A stretch of DNA of 64,000 bases from the NCBI RefSeq assembly GCF_000759445.1, contig NZ_JRMB01000001.1:124001-188000 (forward strand), written 5' to 3'. The notes below the pieces were generated by a model. It ran no database searches. It was not told where the DNA came from and was given only the letters and a program-made list of their open reading frames with translations. Positions 9,440 to 18,326 of this stretch are shown one piece after another. This DNA comes from Pseudomonas lutea. GTDB taxonomy: Bacteria > Pseudomonadota > Gammaproteobacteria > Pseudomonadales > Pseudomonadaceae. How positions within the stretch are numbered: position 1 is the stretch's first letter; every line of letters starts with the position of its first letter. The translations under genes were made by a program, and so were the position numbers.

Positions 9440-9844
9440 ATGTCAAACCAGCACGAGCACATGGCAGTGGTATCAACGGTTTTAGTCGTGGAAGATGACT
9501 GGCTCATCCGCAGTTTGATACATGAAATTCTGGAGATGGAAGGCTTCGAGGTAGTGACAGCAGAGACGGGCGACGACGCTTGGCACTGGCTGTGCGAGAC
9601 CTTGGGAGGGGCAGATCTTCTGCTGTCCGACATCCATCTGCCTGGTGGGCTGAACGGAATCGGTCTGGCTAATCGAGTGCAGGCTCATTGGCCCCGCATA
9701 CCCGTGATCTTGTCCTCCGGTGGAAAAGGGCAACAGATCCTTGAGTCTGGATATGCTCCGCTGTTCATCCCCAAGCCCTGGCATTCTCAAGATATCGGCA
9801 CAATTTGTCGGCGTGCATTAGCCCTGGCAACACCTCGCCAGTGA
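9440..9844 (+). CDS. Single-domain response regulator (REC only)
   Basis: About 134 residues, almost entirely a CheY-like receiver domain. It shows the acidic pocket (VLVVEDDWLIR), the phospho-acceptor Asp in LLLSDIHLPG, and the conserved Lys in FIPKPW. There is no output domain, so it would act through protein contacts or as a phosphate sink. The 'GLNGIGLANRVQAHWP' segment is typical of receivers that pair with HWE/HisKA2-type kinases; no kinase is nearby. Start is uncertain: ATG at 9440 or 9461, neither with a strong ribosome binding site. The 295 bases upstream contain only the hairpin after the autotransporter. Confidence 0.8.
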   Translation: MSNQHEHMAVVSTVLVVEDDWLIRSLIHEILEMEGFEVVTAETGDDAWHWLCETLGGADLLLSDIHLPGGLNGIGLANRVQAHWPRIPVILSSGGKGQQILESGYAPLFIPKPWHSQDIGTICRRALALATPRQ

Positions 9845-10081
9845 TCCGGCCGATCCAATGGCTCGTTCAGCCAAGCCGATCGTGCCCGAACCGTCCTGAA
9901 CATCAAAACCGAATGCCTTCGTCTCCGTGAGCGGCGCAATGGCCGCTCAAACCGAGGAGCGCCGATACGAAGTTATCGGGACCCGCGCGATGAGCCAAAA
10001 CTCAGGTGGGACACTCACCGTAGCAGGGGCTGCCAGTCTGCGGATGACAACACCCGGCTTACCGGCACGGCCGACGTTTAT

Positions 10082-11086
10082 TCACGTGGGTAATTCACAA
10101 AGCTCCCCACCTTCCTGTGCCAGGCGTTTCAAATATTGATCTGCATCCAGAAGCTGGTAGGGAAAGTAGAGACCGGGGAGCGGGGCAGGCTGGCCATCCA
10201 GCCCAAGCAACCGCTCCAGCAGCATTGCCACGCTGAGGCCGGTGAGGGCGGCAGCGCCTCTTGGATGGATAACTGCATGACGCGTGCGCAGGTGTTTCCC
10301 GTGCAGATCCTCGCCGGTAAGCTCGATGATGATCTCCGTCGACATTGGCTGACCTCGGCGTCGGGTCGAGCTAACGCCGATGGCGAGATTGAATTGGACA
10401 TTGGGCGCCTCGGTCGCGGCAGCCAAGCCGGCAACATCGATAGAAGAGAAGCCGCTGCCTTCGATCGGGGTACTATCCACCGCGTTGAAGGTGACCTTGG
10501 CATCCTGTCCGTCGCGCCAGATGTAGGCTTGATCGCGTCTGCTCAGCGCCGCAGGCAACATTTTGCTCAGATGCTCGAAATCCTTCGCGACAGTCGGGCC
10601 CCCTGTGTCTTGCTCATCGACTAGCGCGTCGATCACGATGTCTTGAACGCGGCTGAAAGCGTTGGCGATGCTAAGCGTCGCTACCGTTGTTGCGCCGACC
10701 ATCCACTCGTAACCGAGCACAATGGGCGCGATGTCAGGCTTGTGCATGTAGGTTGCGATTTGCGGCGCTATCTCGAAAACCCCGGAGGAGATACTGAGAT
10801 GCGGCACGCCACGTTTTTGGGCGTAACGCAGGCCGGCAAGGGAGTGATCCATGTAAAGGACCACCACGGCGCTAACCTGGCGATCGCCGAGGCCCAAATC
10901 ATCGGCTGCCGGGTCAATCACTATCCCCTGCGCCCCGCCGAGTTGCTCTGCCGCTTGCTGGGCCTTGGCAAGATCGCGGCCGCCGATCAGCAGTGAAATC
11001 CCGGGATGAGCACTGCGTAACGCTTGAGCGGTGCGGTGGCCTATTGCCCCTGAACCGCCCATGAAAAGTATCGGATGCAATGACAT
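10082..11086 (-). CDS. Saccharopine dehydrogenase-like NAD(P)-binding oxidoreductase
   Basis: A 334-residue cytoplasmic protein. The N-terminus ILFMGGSGAIGHRTAQALR is a Rossmann dinucleotide-binding motif, followed by LLIGGRDLAKAQQ, as in saccharopine dehydrogenase NADP-binding domains. The substrate is unknown; the C-terminal half does not identify it. ATG at 11086 has AAAGGAG nine bases upstream. It diverges from a TetR regulator, and two identical-type palindromes lie between the two starts, so it is very probably that regulator's target and is induced by some small molecule the enzyme acts on. Confidence 0.75.
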   Translation of the reverse strand: MSLHPILFMGGSGAIGHRTAQALRSAHPGISLLIGGRDLAKAQQAAEQLGGAQGIVIDPAADDLGLGDRQVSAVVVLYMDHSLAGLRYAQKRGVPHLSISSGVFEIAPQIATYMHKPDIAPIVLGYEWMVGATTVATLSIANAFSRVQDIVIDALVDEQDTGGPTVAKDFEHLSKMLPAALSRRDQAYIWRDGQDAKVTFNAVDSTPIEGSGFSSIDVAGLAAATEAPNVQFNLAIGVSSTRRRGQPMSTEIIIELTGEDLHGKHLRTRHAVIHPRGAAALTGLSVAMLLERLLGLDGQPAPLPGLYFPYQLLDADQYLKRLAQEGGELCELPT

Positions 11087-11107
11087 CGTGTGTTCTCCTT
11101 TCGGTTA

Positions 11108-11123
11108 ACCTACTGTTGGTAGG
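11108..11123. promoter_or_regulatory. Operator 1 of the TetR regulator
   Basis: ACCTACTGTTGGTAGG is a near-perfect palindrome in the divergent intergenic region, 22 bases upstream of the oxidoreductase start. It matches a second copy 44 bases away at 12 of 16 positions. Confidence 0.6.
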
Positions 11124-11151
11124 AAACCTAACACGAGTTTTCTTTTCCGTA

Positions 11152-11167
11152 ACCTACCATCGGTAGC
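11152..11167. promoter_or_regulatory. Operator 2 of the TetR regulator
   Basis: ACCTACCATCGGTAGC has the same half sites (CTAC...GTAG) as operator 1 and lies 22 bases before the TetR start codon. A 44-base centre-to-centre distance is about four helical turns, so dimers would bind on the same face of the DNA. Confidence 0.6.
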
Positions 11168-11189
11168 TTCCCTGTCTTTGAGGATCAAC

Positions 11190-11798
11190 GTGGAAAAAGT
11201 CAGCACCCCTCCGGCAAGCGGCACAGGCTCGCGTCGGCTGTCAAAAGCCGAGCGCAGGCGACAATTGCTCCAGACCGCACTGCTGATCGTGCGCGAGGAA
11301 AACGCCGACAGGCTGACCCTGGGCCATTTGGCGGTCCGCGCCGGCGTCTCAAAACCGGTGGTATACGACCATTTCAGCACCCGGTCGGCGCTCTTGATTG
11401 AGCTCTACCGATGGATCGATACCGAGCGGGTCGATGCCTTCCGCAATGCCATGGCGAGCAGTCCGCAGACTTTGGAAGAGACCGCGCAGGTGCTGGCCAG
11501 CGCTTATATCCATTGTGCGGCGGACCATACCGACGAATTTCACGTCGTGGGAGCTGCGCTGGCAGGCAGCAGCGATAAAGCGGCAGTGTTCCAGGAGTTG
11601 CTGGACAACTGCGTGCGCATGTTTATAGCCGTGCTGGAGCCCCATGCAGGGCTGTCATCTGAAGAAATGGAGCGTGTCTGCACCGCTCTGGTGGGAGCAG
11701 GCGAAGCGCTCTCGGGCGCAACAGTGCGAGGACGTCACACCGTCGATGAGGCGATAGACACCTTTTCGTCGCTTATCCGGGGTGCGTTTCGACAGTAG
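11190..11798 (+). CDS. TetR family transcriptional regulator
   Basis: A 202-residue regulator. The N-terminal helix-turn-helix includes LTLGHLAVRAGVSKPVVYDHF (split here as the recognition region around residues 45-68), the classic TetR pattern. The C-terminal ligand-binding half is helical and unspecific. The start is GTG at 11190 with GAGGA five bases before; a TTG at 11178 is in frame but has no ribosome binding site. It is divergent from the saccharopine-dehydrogenase-like gene and probably represses both genes from the paired operators. It converges with a MerR gene 51 bases downstream. Confidence 0.85.
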   Translation: MEKVSTPPASGTGSRRLSKAERRRQLLQTALLIVREENADRLTLGHLAVRAGVSKPVVYDHFSTRSALLIELYRWIDTERVDAFRNAMASSPQTLEETAQVLASAYIHCAADHTDEFHVVGAALAGSSDKAAVFQELLDNCVRMFIAVLEPHAGLSSEEMERVCTALVGAGEALSGATVRGRHTVDEAIDTFSSLIRGAFRQ

Positions 11799-11849
11799 TG
11801 TTGTTCGGCAAAGATGAGTCAGAGCGAAAATGTCCTCCGCCTTCACCAT

Positions 11850-12212
11850 TCAATCGCCGATACCGGCCAGGGGACATACCTGAGCTGCTCGTTCAGCCAG
11901 CAGACTACGCAGTTTGTGCATTTCGCTGATTCTTGCGTCCAGTAAAGCGATTTTCTCTTCAAACAACTGGGCGATGTGGACCCTTGATGTCCCTTCGCTG
12001 TTCCATAAAAGTGGCAAGTTTTCACCGATCTCCCTAAGTGAAAACCCGAGGTGCTGAGCTAATTTGATGTACCCGACCAGTTGCAGCGTTTGCTCTGAAT
12101 AGAACCTGTAGCCGTTCGCCGCTCGATGCGGCTTGATCAGACCCTTCTCTTCATAAAATCGTAGCGCATCGACTGATACTCCCGTGTGCGCAGCCACTTC
12201 CCCGATTTTCAT
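11850..12212 (-). CDS. MerR family transcriptional regulator
   Basis: A 120-residue MerR regulator. The N-terminus MKIGEVAAHTGVSVDALRFY, then EEKGLI, is the MerR winged helix, followed by the dimerisation helix (about 75-112). The only C-terminal Cys (VCPLAG) is single, so a metal site like that of MerR or CueR is not evident; it looks closer to the NmlR/AdhR-type stress regulators. ATG at 12212 is preferred over the TTG one codon earlier. It is divergent from a small membrane protein, and their shared 72-base gap carries a MerR-style promoter. Confidence 0.85.
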   Translation of the reverse strand: MKIGEVAAHTGVSVDALRFYEEKGLIKPHRAANGYRFYSEQTLQLVGYIKLAQHLGFSLREIGENLPLLWNSEGTSRVHIAQLFEEKIALLDARISEMHKLRSLLAERAAQVCPLAGIGD

Positions 12213-12226
12213 CAATCAATTCTCTG

Positions 12227-12258
12227 TTGACTCTGGACCTAACACGAGGCTTTAGCCT
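12227..12258 (+). promoter_or_regulatory. Possible MerR-controlled promoter of the membrane protein gene
   Basis: TTGACT (12227-12232) is a good -35. The best -10-like hexamer, TAGCCT (12253-12258), is 20 bases away, and 18-19 base alternatives (TTTAGC, TTAGCC) overlap it. An over-long spacer is what MerR activators act on. The -10 is weak, so the exact placement is uncertain. Confidence 0.35.
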
Positions 12259-12284
12259 GCGGGCTCGAACTGTGAGGGTTGACG

Positions 12285-12734
12285 ATGATCAGCGTAAATA
12301 AAAATCTGCAAATTGTTCGGGCCAGCGCCATTTACGACCTGATCGTTACGGCAGGATTCATGACACCCTGGACGGCATCCTTGATGTTTACAGGATTCTC
12401 GGCGCTGTCGGATGCATTGGCGTTGAACCGGGCAGTACCGACACCGGACATTACTGCCATGCTCTTCACGAATCTTCTGGGCTCTGTAGTGGTGATCTGG
12501 TCGGCCTGGCGCTTGATGCAACCAAACCGCACTGTTGGCTTATATGACGTGGTGGCACGAATGCTATTTGCGATCTGGCAGCTCCTCGCGGTGGCTAAAG
12601 GAGCCAGCTTCCTTATTCTGGGTTTTACCTGCTTCGAGATAATATTTGCCATCGCGCAGATCCTCCCAGTGACCGATCAAGGCCGGGCCAGAGAGAAGGC
12701 AATTCCGCAGCGTCCACAGCCCGATCCGCGGTAG
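12285..12734 (+). CDS. Small integral membrane protein, unknown function
   Basis: A 149-residue protein with about four hydrophobic segments (roughly residues 17-40, 58-75, 85-103, 105-125) and a basic tail rich in Arg, Pro and Gln. I do not recognise the family by name. ATG at 12285 has GAGGG six bases upstream; the in-frame TTG at 12279 is less likely. It diverges from a MerR regulator, the usual layout for a stress- or ligand-induced target gene. It converges with the next gene. Confidence 0.65.
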   Translation: MISVNKNLQIVRASAIYDLIVTAGFMTPWTASLMFTGFSALSDALALNRAVPTPDITAMLFTNLLGSVVVIWSAWRLMQPNRTVGLYDVVARMLFAIWQLLAVAKGASFLILGFTCFEIIFAIAQILPVTDQGRAREKAIPQRPQPDPR

Positions 12735-12836
12735 CTGATCATGCGGTTGGCTTTAACGGCAGGGCGCTTGCGACCCCTGTCAAACACCCACCCCACGGAT
12801 GACAGATCAGCCTCCGCTAGCGGCAGCTTCGCCGAC

Positions 12837-13244
12837 CTAAGCGTCAGGCTCCTTGTTTGCGAGCCTGATGGCCGTCGTCACGTGTGGAACCGCGTTAGCC
12901 CTGTACCAATGAGTCATCCCTTCAATCGCTTTCTTGGCGGGTGCCGTGTCGGCTGCTCCAACCAGTTCCGCGCAGGCCTGAGCCATTGAGACGAGAATGC
13001 GGGCGGCTTCAGGAATGTAGGGGAGGTCATTTCCAGCTTCGTGACGCTCACGAATGATCTGATAGCGAATGTTCTCCGGGAGCGTCCAGGCACTGATCAG
13101 AAACTCCTGAACGGAGTAATCGACGCCTTTGATCTGGACCGTCGCGCAACGATGGTCTTCGCTGAACCCCGCTGTTTCGATCTGCTCGCAGCTGTCGATG
13201 ACAGTGTTCATCATTTCTCGAATTTGTTGCCAGTCAGTTCTCAT
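12837..13244 (-). CDS. Hypothetical protein, helical
   Basis: A 135-residue cytoplasmic protein with no signal peptide, no membrane segment and no motif I can name. It looks largely alpha-helical (MRTDWQQIREMMNTVIDSCE at the start). ATG at 13244 follows AGAAGA, a weak ribosome binding site. Codon use matches the neighbouring genes, so I take it as real. It is divergent from the AraC regulator across a 343-base gap and convergent with the small membrane protein gene. Confidence 0.6.
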   Translation of the reverse strand: MRTDWQQIREMMNTVIDSCEQIETAGFSEDHRCATVQIKGVDYSVQEFLISAWTLPENIRYQIIRERHEAGNDLPYIPEAARILVSMAQACAELVGAADTAPAKKAIEGMTHWYRANAVPHVTTAIRLANKEPDA

Positions 13245-13587
13245 TGGATCTTCTCTAAAACCGTCATTTTTGAAGAATTGGTCGGGCTGGCTCTCTCAGA
13301 CAGGTGAGGGGCACCCTCTGAAGACATGACTTCGGCTCGCTCACGCACCCAGAACAAGGCGCCTGAGCGTTGCGTTAGAGCGTGCGCATCGGAGCGTATA
13401 TGTCCTCATGCTAAACAAAGTTCATCTCGGCCGCATGCTTCCCGCACGTCAACTGTCGCTGCAGACGCGGTGCGTTGTTTGAGCCGTATGTAGTTTGGCT
13501 AATGGCGCAGCACAGGGGCAAACTAACCAGACAATATCCCGGCACATAACTTGCTCTTCATGTCCTCATCGCCTGGCGGAACTCCCC
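13245..13587. other. Divergent intergenic region before the AraC regulator
   Basis: No gene seen. ATGTCCTCAT occurs twice (13400-13409 and 13560-13569), the second copy just upstream of the AraC start. Promoters for both flanking genes must lie here, but no clear -35/-10 pair can be chosen by eye. Confidence 0.4.
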
Positions 13588-14580
13588 ATGCTTCATTCCC
13601 ACCTCACCACCCTTAACGCGGTCTCCTTGGTCCTGAGCACTTTCACGGCGCAGGGATGGTCCGCCGAGGCGCTGCTGGCCGGCAGTGGTATCTGCGCAAC
13701 GGATTTGAGCCGCGCCGACACACGTATCGCCACGCATCAGGAGATGCAGGTGTGCGCCAATGCTGTCGCTTTGCGGCGCGATATAGGCCTGATCGTGGGC
13801 TCGCGCATGCATGTATCGTCTTACGGCATGCTCGGTTATGCATTGCTCACCAGTGCCACTTTCGGTGACGCGTTACGTCTGGCCCTGCGTTATCCCGCTC
13901 TCTTGGGAACTCTCTTTGAGCTGAGCCTGGAGGAGGAGGGTGAGTGTGTCTGGTTCACCGCCAGCGATTACCGTGAGAATCCGGCTCTGACCGCTTTCAA
14001 CGTTGAGCTGTGCCTGGGTTCACTGAAAGTCATTTGCGATGACCTGCTCGGCCACTCGTTGCCTTTGCTGGGCGCTCGTTTTGAGCACACTGCGCCAGAT
14101 TACCAAGCGCGCTACGGCGAGTGTTTTGACTGTCCGTTACAGTTTCAGGCAACCGCCAATGCGTTTGCCTTTGATAAACGCTGGCTGGCCCAGCCCTTGC
14201 CACTGGCCGACACGGTGACCCACCAGGCCATGGTCGAGCGCTGTCGCAAACAGAATACGGAATTCACTGGGCGTGAGGCCTGGCTTGGGCGGATCCGTCA
14301 GTTACTGGCTACTCAACTGCATGCTGCGCCCGGGCTGGAAGGGCTGGCTCAACAAATGAACTGTTCGGCGCGCTCTCTGCGTCGTCATTTGCATGGCATG
14401 GGCTGCAGCTATCAGGAGCTGCTCGACGAACTTCGTTTCGAACGCGCCAAACAGTTACTGGCGCAGGACCGGTGGCCCGTCCACCGGATCGCCGAGGCGC
14501 TGGGCTTCAGTGAAACTGCAAGTTTCAGGCACGCTTTTGTGCGCTGGAGTGGGGTGGCGCCGAGTCAGTTTCGAACATGA
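13588..14580 (+). CDS. AraC family regulator with arabinose-binding-type N-terminal domain
   Basis: A 330-residue regulator. The N-terminal 200 residues match the 'Arabinose_bd' domain of the OruR/ArgR-like AraC subgroup (HVSSYGMLGYALLTSATFGD). The C-terminal AraC HTH carries CSARSLRRHL and the second helix pair FSETASFRHAFVRWSGVAPS before ...FRT. ATG at 13588 is preceded by GGCGGA; a longer TTG start at 13495 has no ribosome binding site. It lies 130 bases upstream of, and in line with, the acetylpolyamine amidohydrolase and polyamine-binding genes, so it is probably their activator. Confidence 0.85.
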   Translation: MLHSHLTTLNAVSLVLSTFTAQGWSAEALLAGSGICATDLSRADTRIATHQEMQVCANAVALRRDIGLIVGSRMHVSSYGMLGYALLTSATFGDALRLALRYPALLGTLFELSLEEEGECVWFTASDYRENPALTAFNVELCLGSLKVICDDLLGHSLPLLGARFEHTAPDYQARYGECFDCPLQFQATANAFAFDKRWLAQPLPLADTVTHQAMVERCRKQNTEFTGREAWLGRIRQLLATQLHAAPGLEGLAQQMNCSARSLRRHLHGMGCSYQELLDELRFERAKQLLAQDRWPVHRIAEALGFSETASFRHAFVRWSGVAPSQFRT

Positions 14581-14674
14581 TGCCTCGTTGAGGGGCGATT
14601 TACGGACAGAAAGTCTGGCCATATTTGTCCCCTTTTGGCCGCGTCTGCCGTTCTCCTAAACCGCGGCTGCCGCA

Positions 14675-14697
14675 AGACTGCATCACCGATACAGTCT
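14675..14697. promoter_or_regulatory. Inverted repeat before the amidohydrolase gene
   Basis: AGACTG (14675-14680) and CAGTCT (14692-14697) form an inverted repeat with an 11-base spacer, ending just before the ribosome binding site CGGAG of the amidohydrolase gene. It could be a regulator site or an mRNA hairpin covering translation initiation. Confidence 0.35.
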
Positions 14698-14710
14698 GCG
14701 GAGAACACCA

Positions 14711-15745
14711 ATGCTGACGATCTACTCTGATGATCATCATCTGCACCATGGACGCTGTGAACTAATGGACGGGCAGTTGATGCCCTGCTTCGAAATGCCT
14801 TCTCGGGCCGACCATGTGTTGCAACGGGTCGAGGACCGTCAGCTGGGCCCGGTCCTGGCGCCGCAGGATTTTGGACTGGAGCCGCTGCAGCGAATCCACA
14901 GCCGCGACTATCTGGAATTCTTCCAGGGTGCGTGGACGCGTTGGGCCGAGTTCGGGCAGGACGGTGACTTGCTGCCCTACACTTGGCCGGCACGCACGTT
15001 GCGCCGGGTATTGCCCTCCAGCCTGCATGGGCAGCTGGGTTACTACAGCTTCGATGGCGGCGCACCGATTACCGCCGGGACCTGGCAGGCAGCGTACTCG
15101 GCGGCGCAGGTTGCGCTTACCGCTCAACAGGCGATCCAGCAAGGCGCCCGCAGTGCTTTCGCTTTGTGCCGTCCGCCGGGACACCACGCAGCCAGCGATT
15201 TGATGGGCGGTTATTGCTACCTCAACAACGCCGCCATTGCCGCCCAGGCCTTTCTTGATCAGGGCCACAAAAAAGTCGCGATTCTGGATGTGGACTACCA
15301 CCACGGCAACGGTACCCAGTCGATTTTCTACGCACGCAGCGACGTGCTGTTTACCTCGATCCACGGTCACCCTGAAGCGGAGTTTCCGTTTTTCCTGGGC
15401 TACGCCGACGAGCTGGGTGAAGGCGCAGGCGTAGGCTTTAACTTCAACTACCCTCTTGCGGCCGGTGCTGACTGGGCAGCCTGGAGCGCAGCGCTTGAGC
15501 AAGCCTGCACAGAAATCGATCGCTACGGCGCCGAAATCATCGTCGTATCCCTGGGCGTGGACACCTTCAAGGACGACCCGATCTCGCAATTCAAACTCGA
15601 CAGTCCCGATTACCTGGCGATGGGCGCACGCATTGCCCGCTTGGGCAAAGCCACGCTCTTCGTGATGGAGGGCGGCTACGCGGTGGAAGAAATCGGCATC
15701 AATGCCGTCAACGTTCTCGAAGGTTTTGAGGGGATTGCTCAATGA
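14711..15745 (+). CDS. aphA: Acetylpolyamine amidohydrolase (histone deacetylase family)
   Basis: A 344-residue zinc enzyme that removes acetyl groups from acetylputrescine-type polyamines. The residue numbers fall exactly where I recall them in the Mycoplana APAH: the active-site pair His158/His159 (RPPGHHA), zinc ligands Asp195 and His197 (DVDYHHGNG), Asp284 (GVDTFKDD) and the catalytic Tyr323 (GGYAVEE). Length also agrees. ATG at 14711 has CGGAG seven bases upstream. The stop overlaps the start of the next gene (ATGA), a polyamine-binding protein, so the two are translationally coupled; the same pairing is known in P. aeruginosa. The symbol is given by analogy. Confidence 0.88.
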   Translation: MLTIYSDDHHLHHGRCELMDGQLMPCFEMPSRADHVLQRVEDRQLGPVLAPQDFGLEPLQRIHSRDYLEFFQGAWTRWAEFGQDGDLLPYTWPARTLRRVLPSSLHGQLGYYSFDGGAPITAGTWQAAYSAAQVALTAQQAIQQGARSAFALCRPPGHHAASDLMGGYCYLNNAAIAAQAFLDQGHKKVAILDVDYHHGNGTQSIFYARSDVLFTSIHGHPEAEFPFFLGYADELGEGAGVGFNFNYPLAAGADWAAWSAALEQACTEIDRYGAEIIVVSLGVDTFKDDPISQFKLDSPDYLAMGARIARLGKATLFVMEGGYAVEEIGINAVNVLEGFEGIAQ

Positions 15746-16833
15746 AGATGCTCAAGTCGATCTTGCTATGCGCGGCCTTTGTCAGTGGGGTGGCCCACGC
15801 CGAAGAGAAAACCCTGCGGGTCTACAACTGGTTTGACTACATCACGCCCAAGGCGCTGGAAGACTTCAAGTCGCAGCACCCTGACATCAAACTGGTGTAC
15901 GACATCTTTGACACCAACGAAGCCTTGGAAGCCAAGCTACTTACCGGCAATTCCGGGTATGACGTGGTGGTGCCTTCCAATGTGTTCCTGGCCAAGCAGA
16001 TCGAAGCCGGGGTGTTTCAGCCGCTGGACCGTAGCCAGTTGCCGAATTGGAACCACCTGGACCCCAAGTTGATGAAGCTAATTGAAGCCAATGACCCGGG
16101 CAACAAGTTCGCCGTGCCCTACATGTACGGCACCATCCTGATTGGCTTTAACCCGAGCAAGGTCAAGGCTGCGCTTGGCGACAATGCCCCGGTGGACAGC
16201 TGGGACCTGATTTTCAAGGAAGAAAACATCAGCAAGCTTAAACAGTGCGGCGTCGCGCTGCTCGACTCGCCGTCCGAGATCCTGCCGTTGGCCTTGCAGC
16301 ACCTGGGGCTGGACCCAAACAGTGGAAATCCCAAGGACTATGCCAAAGCCGAAGCGCTGTTGATGAAAATCCGTCCCTATGTCACCTACTTTCACTCCTC
16401 CAAATACATGGCCGATATTGCCAACGGAGACATTTGTGTAGCGGTCGGGTACTCCGGCAGTTTTTCCCAGGCCGCCAACCGCGCCAAAGAAGCGAATAAC
16501 GGGGTAACGGTGGACATGCGCCTGCCCAGGGAGGGAGCACCGATCTGGTTCGACATGCTCGCCATCCCTAAAGGTGCCAGCAATCCGCAGGACGCTTACA
16601 CATTCATCAACTACTTGTTGCAGCCCGGTGTGATCGCGCCGATCAGCGATTTCGTTGGCTACCCGAACCCGAACAAGGACGCAACGGACCAAGTTGACCC
16701 TTCGATCCGCAACAACCCCAATCTATACCCGACCGAGGCGGCGATGACCACGCTGTACACACTCAAACCTCTGGGGCGTGATGCGGAACGCGCCAGGACA
16801 CGGGCATGGACCAAGATCAAGTCAGGCACTTGA
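15742..16833 (+). CDS. Periplasmic polyamine-binding protein (PotF/SpuD type)
   Basis: A 363-residue solute-binding protein of an ABC importer. Signal peptide of about 20 residues ([20 protein letters not shown]), then [18 protein letters not shown], the hallmark start of PotF/SpuD/SpuE proteins, and [12 protein letters not shown] near the C-terminal lobe. It should bind putrescine, spermidine or an acetylated polyamine. No permease or ATPase gene follows: the strand changes after 170 bases. It either shares another polyamine transporter or has a sensing role. Coupled to the amidohydrolase by an ATGA overlap. Confidence 0.88.
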   Translation: MKMLKSILLCAAFVSGVAHAEEKTLRVYNWFDYITPKALEDFKSQHPDIKLVYDIFDTNEALEAKLLTGNSGYDVVVPSNVFLAKQIEAGVFQPLDRSQLPNWNHLDPKLMKLIEANDPGNKFAVPYMYGTILIGFNPSKVKAALGDNAPVDSWDLIFKEENISKLKQCGVALLDSPSEILPLALQHLGLDPNSGNPKDYAKAEALLMKIRPYVTYFHSSKYMADIANGDICVAVGYSGSFSQAANRAKEANNGVTVDMRLPREGAPIWFDMLAIPKGASNPQDAYTFINYLLQPGVIAPISDFVGYPNPNKDATDQVDPSIRNNPNLYPTEAAMTTLYTLKPLGRDAERARTRAWTKIKSGT

Positions 16834-17002
16834 TGATTTGCCGATGGGAGCTGGATGATCAGGCTTTCATCCAAATCCTGCACACTGATGGTGGTTTGAT
16901 CGTGGGCCGCTGAGCCCAGGGGGAGCGCGTCATGCGCTTCCCTCATACCGGCGTTACCGATGCCAATCGCAAACATCCTGGTTACCCGAGAGGGTCGTGC
17001 TC

Positions 17003-18097
17003 TCATTTGAGGGGAGATTGAACTCCGCCCTTTGCCGCATCCAGCAACTGATGCAGGCGTAAAGCATCGCTGAACGTCGCCGCTGCGTCTGTGCCCTCCG
17101 CAACGTCCTGCGCATAGGCGTGATAGAGCTCTGCAAGTTCAAGCACGGCGGAGGGCAACGCCGAGACAGGCAGGCGCTGGTACTGCTCAGGCACCGGCAA
17201 CACTTCCAGCGTCAGGTTATCGCCATGTGCGCCCTCGATGACATAGTCGTCGCCAACATCGCCAAACGCCGAGCGGTTGGTGATTTTGAGGTCGCCCTGA
17301 TCGCCAGTGATATCAATCTGCACACCGGAGCCATTCCTCTTGCCGCCTTCAATGTGAATAGAGACCACGCCCCCATCCTCTAACATGCCGCTTAGCACTA
17401 ATTGGTCAGGCGCAGTACTCGGCAGCACCTCTGCGGTCTCCTTGATGGTCACCTGCGCAAACTGGCTGACCATCAGGCCTGACACGCTGAGCGGCCAGCC
17501 AGTCGCGGTGAAGAGCATGTCGAGAAAATGACCGGCATAGATCGCAATCACACTGGAGAAGTTTTCCTCGGCTGCGGTCCAGCGAAGCGCATTGGGTCGC
17601 ACGGCCTGGAAGTTATTCATGCTGACGTGCATGCGCACGGACCGTACTTTGCCGACATACCCTTGCCGCAGCAGATCCTGCAAGTAACGATAGTGCGGCG
17701 CGCGGCGGCGTTGCAGCCCGACGATGTGTCGTACGCCCGCCTTGTCAGCCAGTTGCAGCAAGTTCTGAGAATCAGCGGTGGTGGTCGTTAATGGCCATTC
17801 GCAATAAACATCCTTGCCCGCAGCAATGGCGGCTTGTACGGTTCTTTCATGCTGGGGCGCAGTGTTAAGCACCACTATCAGATCGACTTCAGGGTTGTTG
17901 ACCAATGCTTCGACTGACCCCGCAATGTCGGGTATGGAATACTCGTCGGCCGCCGCTTCAGCCCGCTCACGCCGTTCACTGTAGACCGCCTGCAAGTGGT
18001 ATTGGGGCAACAGATCAAGTACGCGCAGGTGACCATGGTGAGCCCAGTTGCCTACGCCAATGATGCCGACGCGAATCGGTGATTGCCTGGATGTCAT
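17003..18097 (-). CDS. Gfo/Idh/MocA family oxidoreductase
   Basis: A 364-residue NAD(P)-dependent oxidoreductase. The N-terminal Rossmann motif is VGIIGVGNWAHHGHL, followed by the family's EAAADEYSIPDI and the motif VYCEWPLTTT, in which the usual EKP is replaced by EWP. The catalytic Lys normally sits in that EKP, so Trp at this place is unusual. The C-terminal domain is the alpha/beta substrate-binding fold. Substrate unknown, probably a sugar or inositol derivative. ATG at 18097 follows GAGGG. It is divergent from an MFS transporter. Confidence 0.8.
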   Translation of the reverse strand: MTSRQSPIRVGIIGVGNWAHHGHLRVLDLLPQYHLQAVYSERRERAEAAADEYSIPDIAGSVEALVNNPEVDLIVVLNTAPQHERTVQAAIAAGKDVYCEWPLTTTTADSQNLLQLADKAGVRHIVGLQRRRAPHYRYLQDLLRQGYVGKVRSVRMHVSMNNFQAVRPNALRWTAAEENFSSVIAIYAGHFLDMLFTATGWPLSVSGLMVSQFAQVTIKETAEVLPSTAPDQLVLSGMLEDGGVVSIHIEGGKRNGSGVQIDITGDQGDLKITNRSAFGDVGDDYVIEGAHGDNLTLEVLPVPEQYQRLPVSALPSAVLELAELYHAYAQDVAEGTDAAATFSDALRLHQLLDAAKGGVQSPLK

Positions 18098-18326
18098 GGG
18101 AAAGCCCTCGCAAGGTAATGGTTGTCGAGGCGGAGTGTATGAAGCGAGTACCTGGGGAAAAACCGGCCGGAAGGCAGAACACTTCGGACACCGATGGCGC
18201 TAATGCAGGGGCTATACCTCGTTCGATTGTGGAACTATTGATCCGCAGTGACTGGAGCCCTGCACTGTTTTTCGCTGCCTGGTCGATACCTAACATGGCC
18301 CCACTTATTCCTTGTGGAGCTGGCCC

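Noticed and set aside
9929..9948. Hairpin GAGCGGC-N6-GCCGCTC after the response regulator
   Set aside because: No T-run and 85 bases from the stop codon; not strong enough to call a terminator.
13400..13569. Direct repeat ATGTCCTCAT (13400-13409 and 13560-13569) as an AraC operator pair
   Set aside because: The repeat is only ten bases, 160 bases apart, and one copy is nearly on the start codon of the regulator; chance is not excluded.
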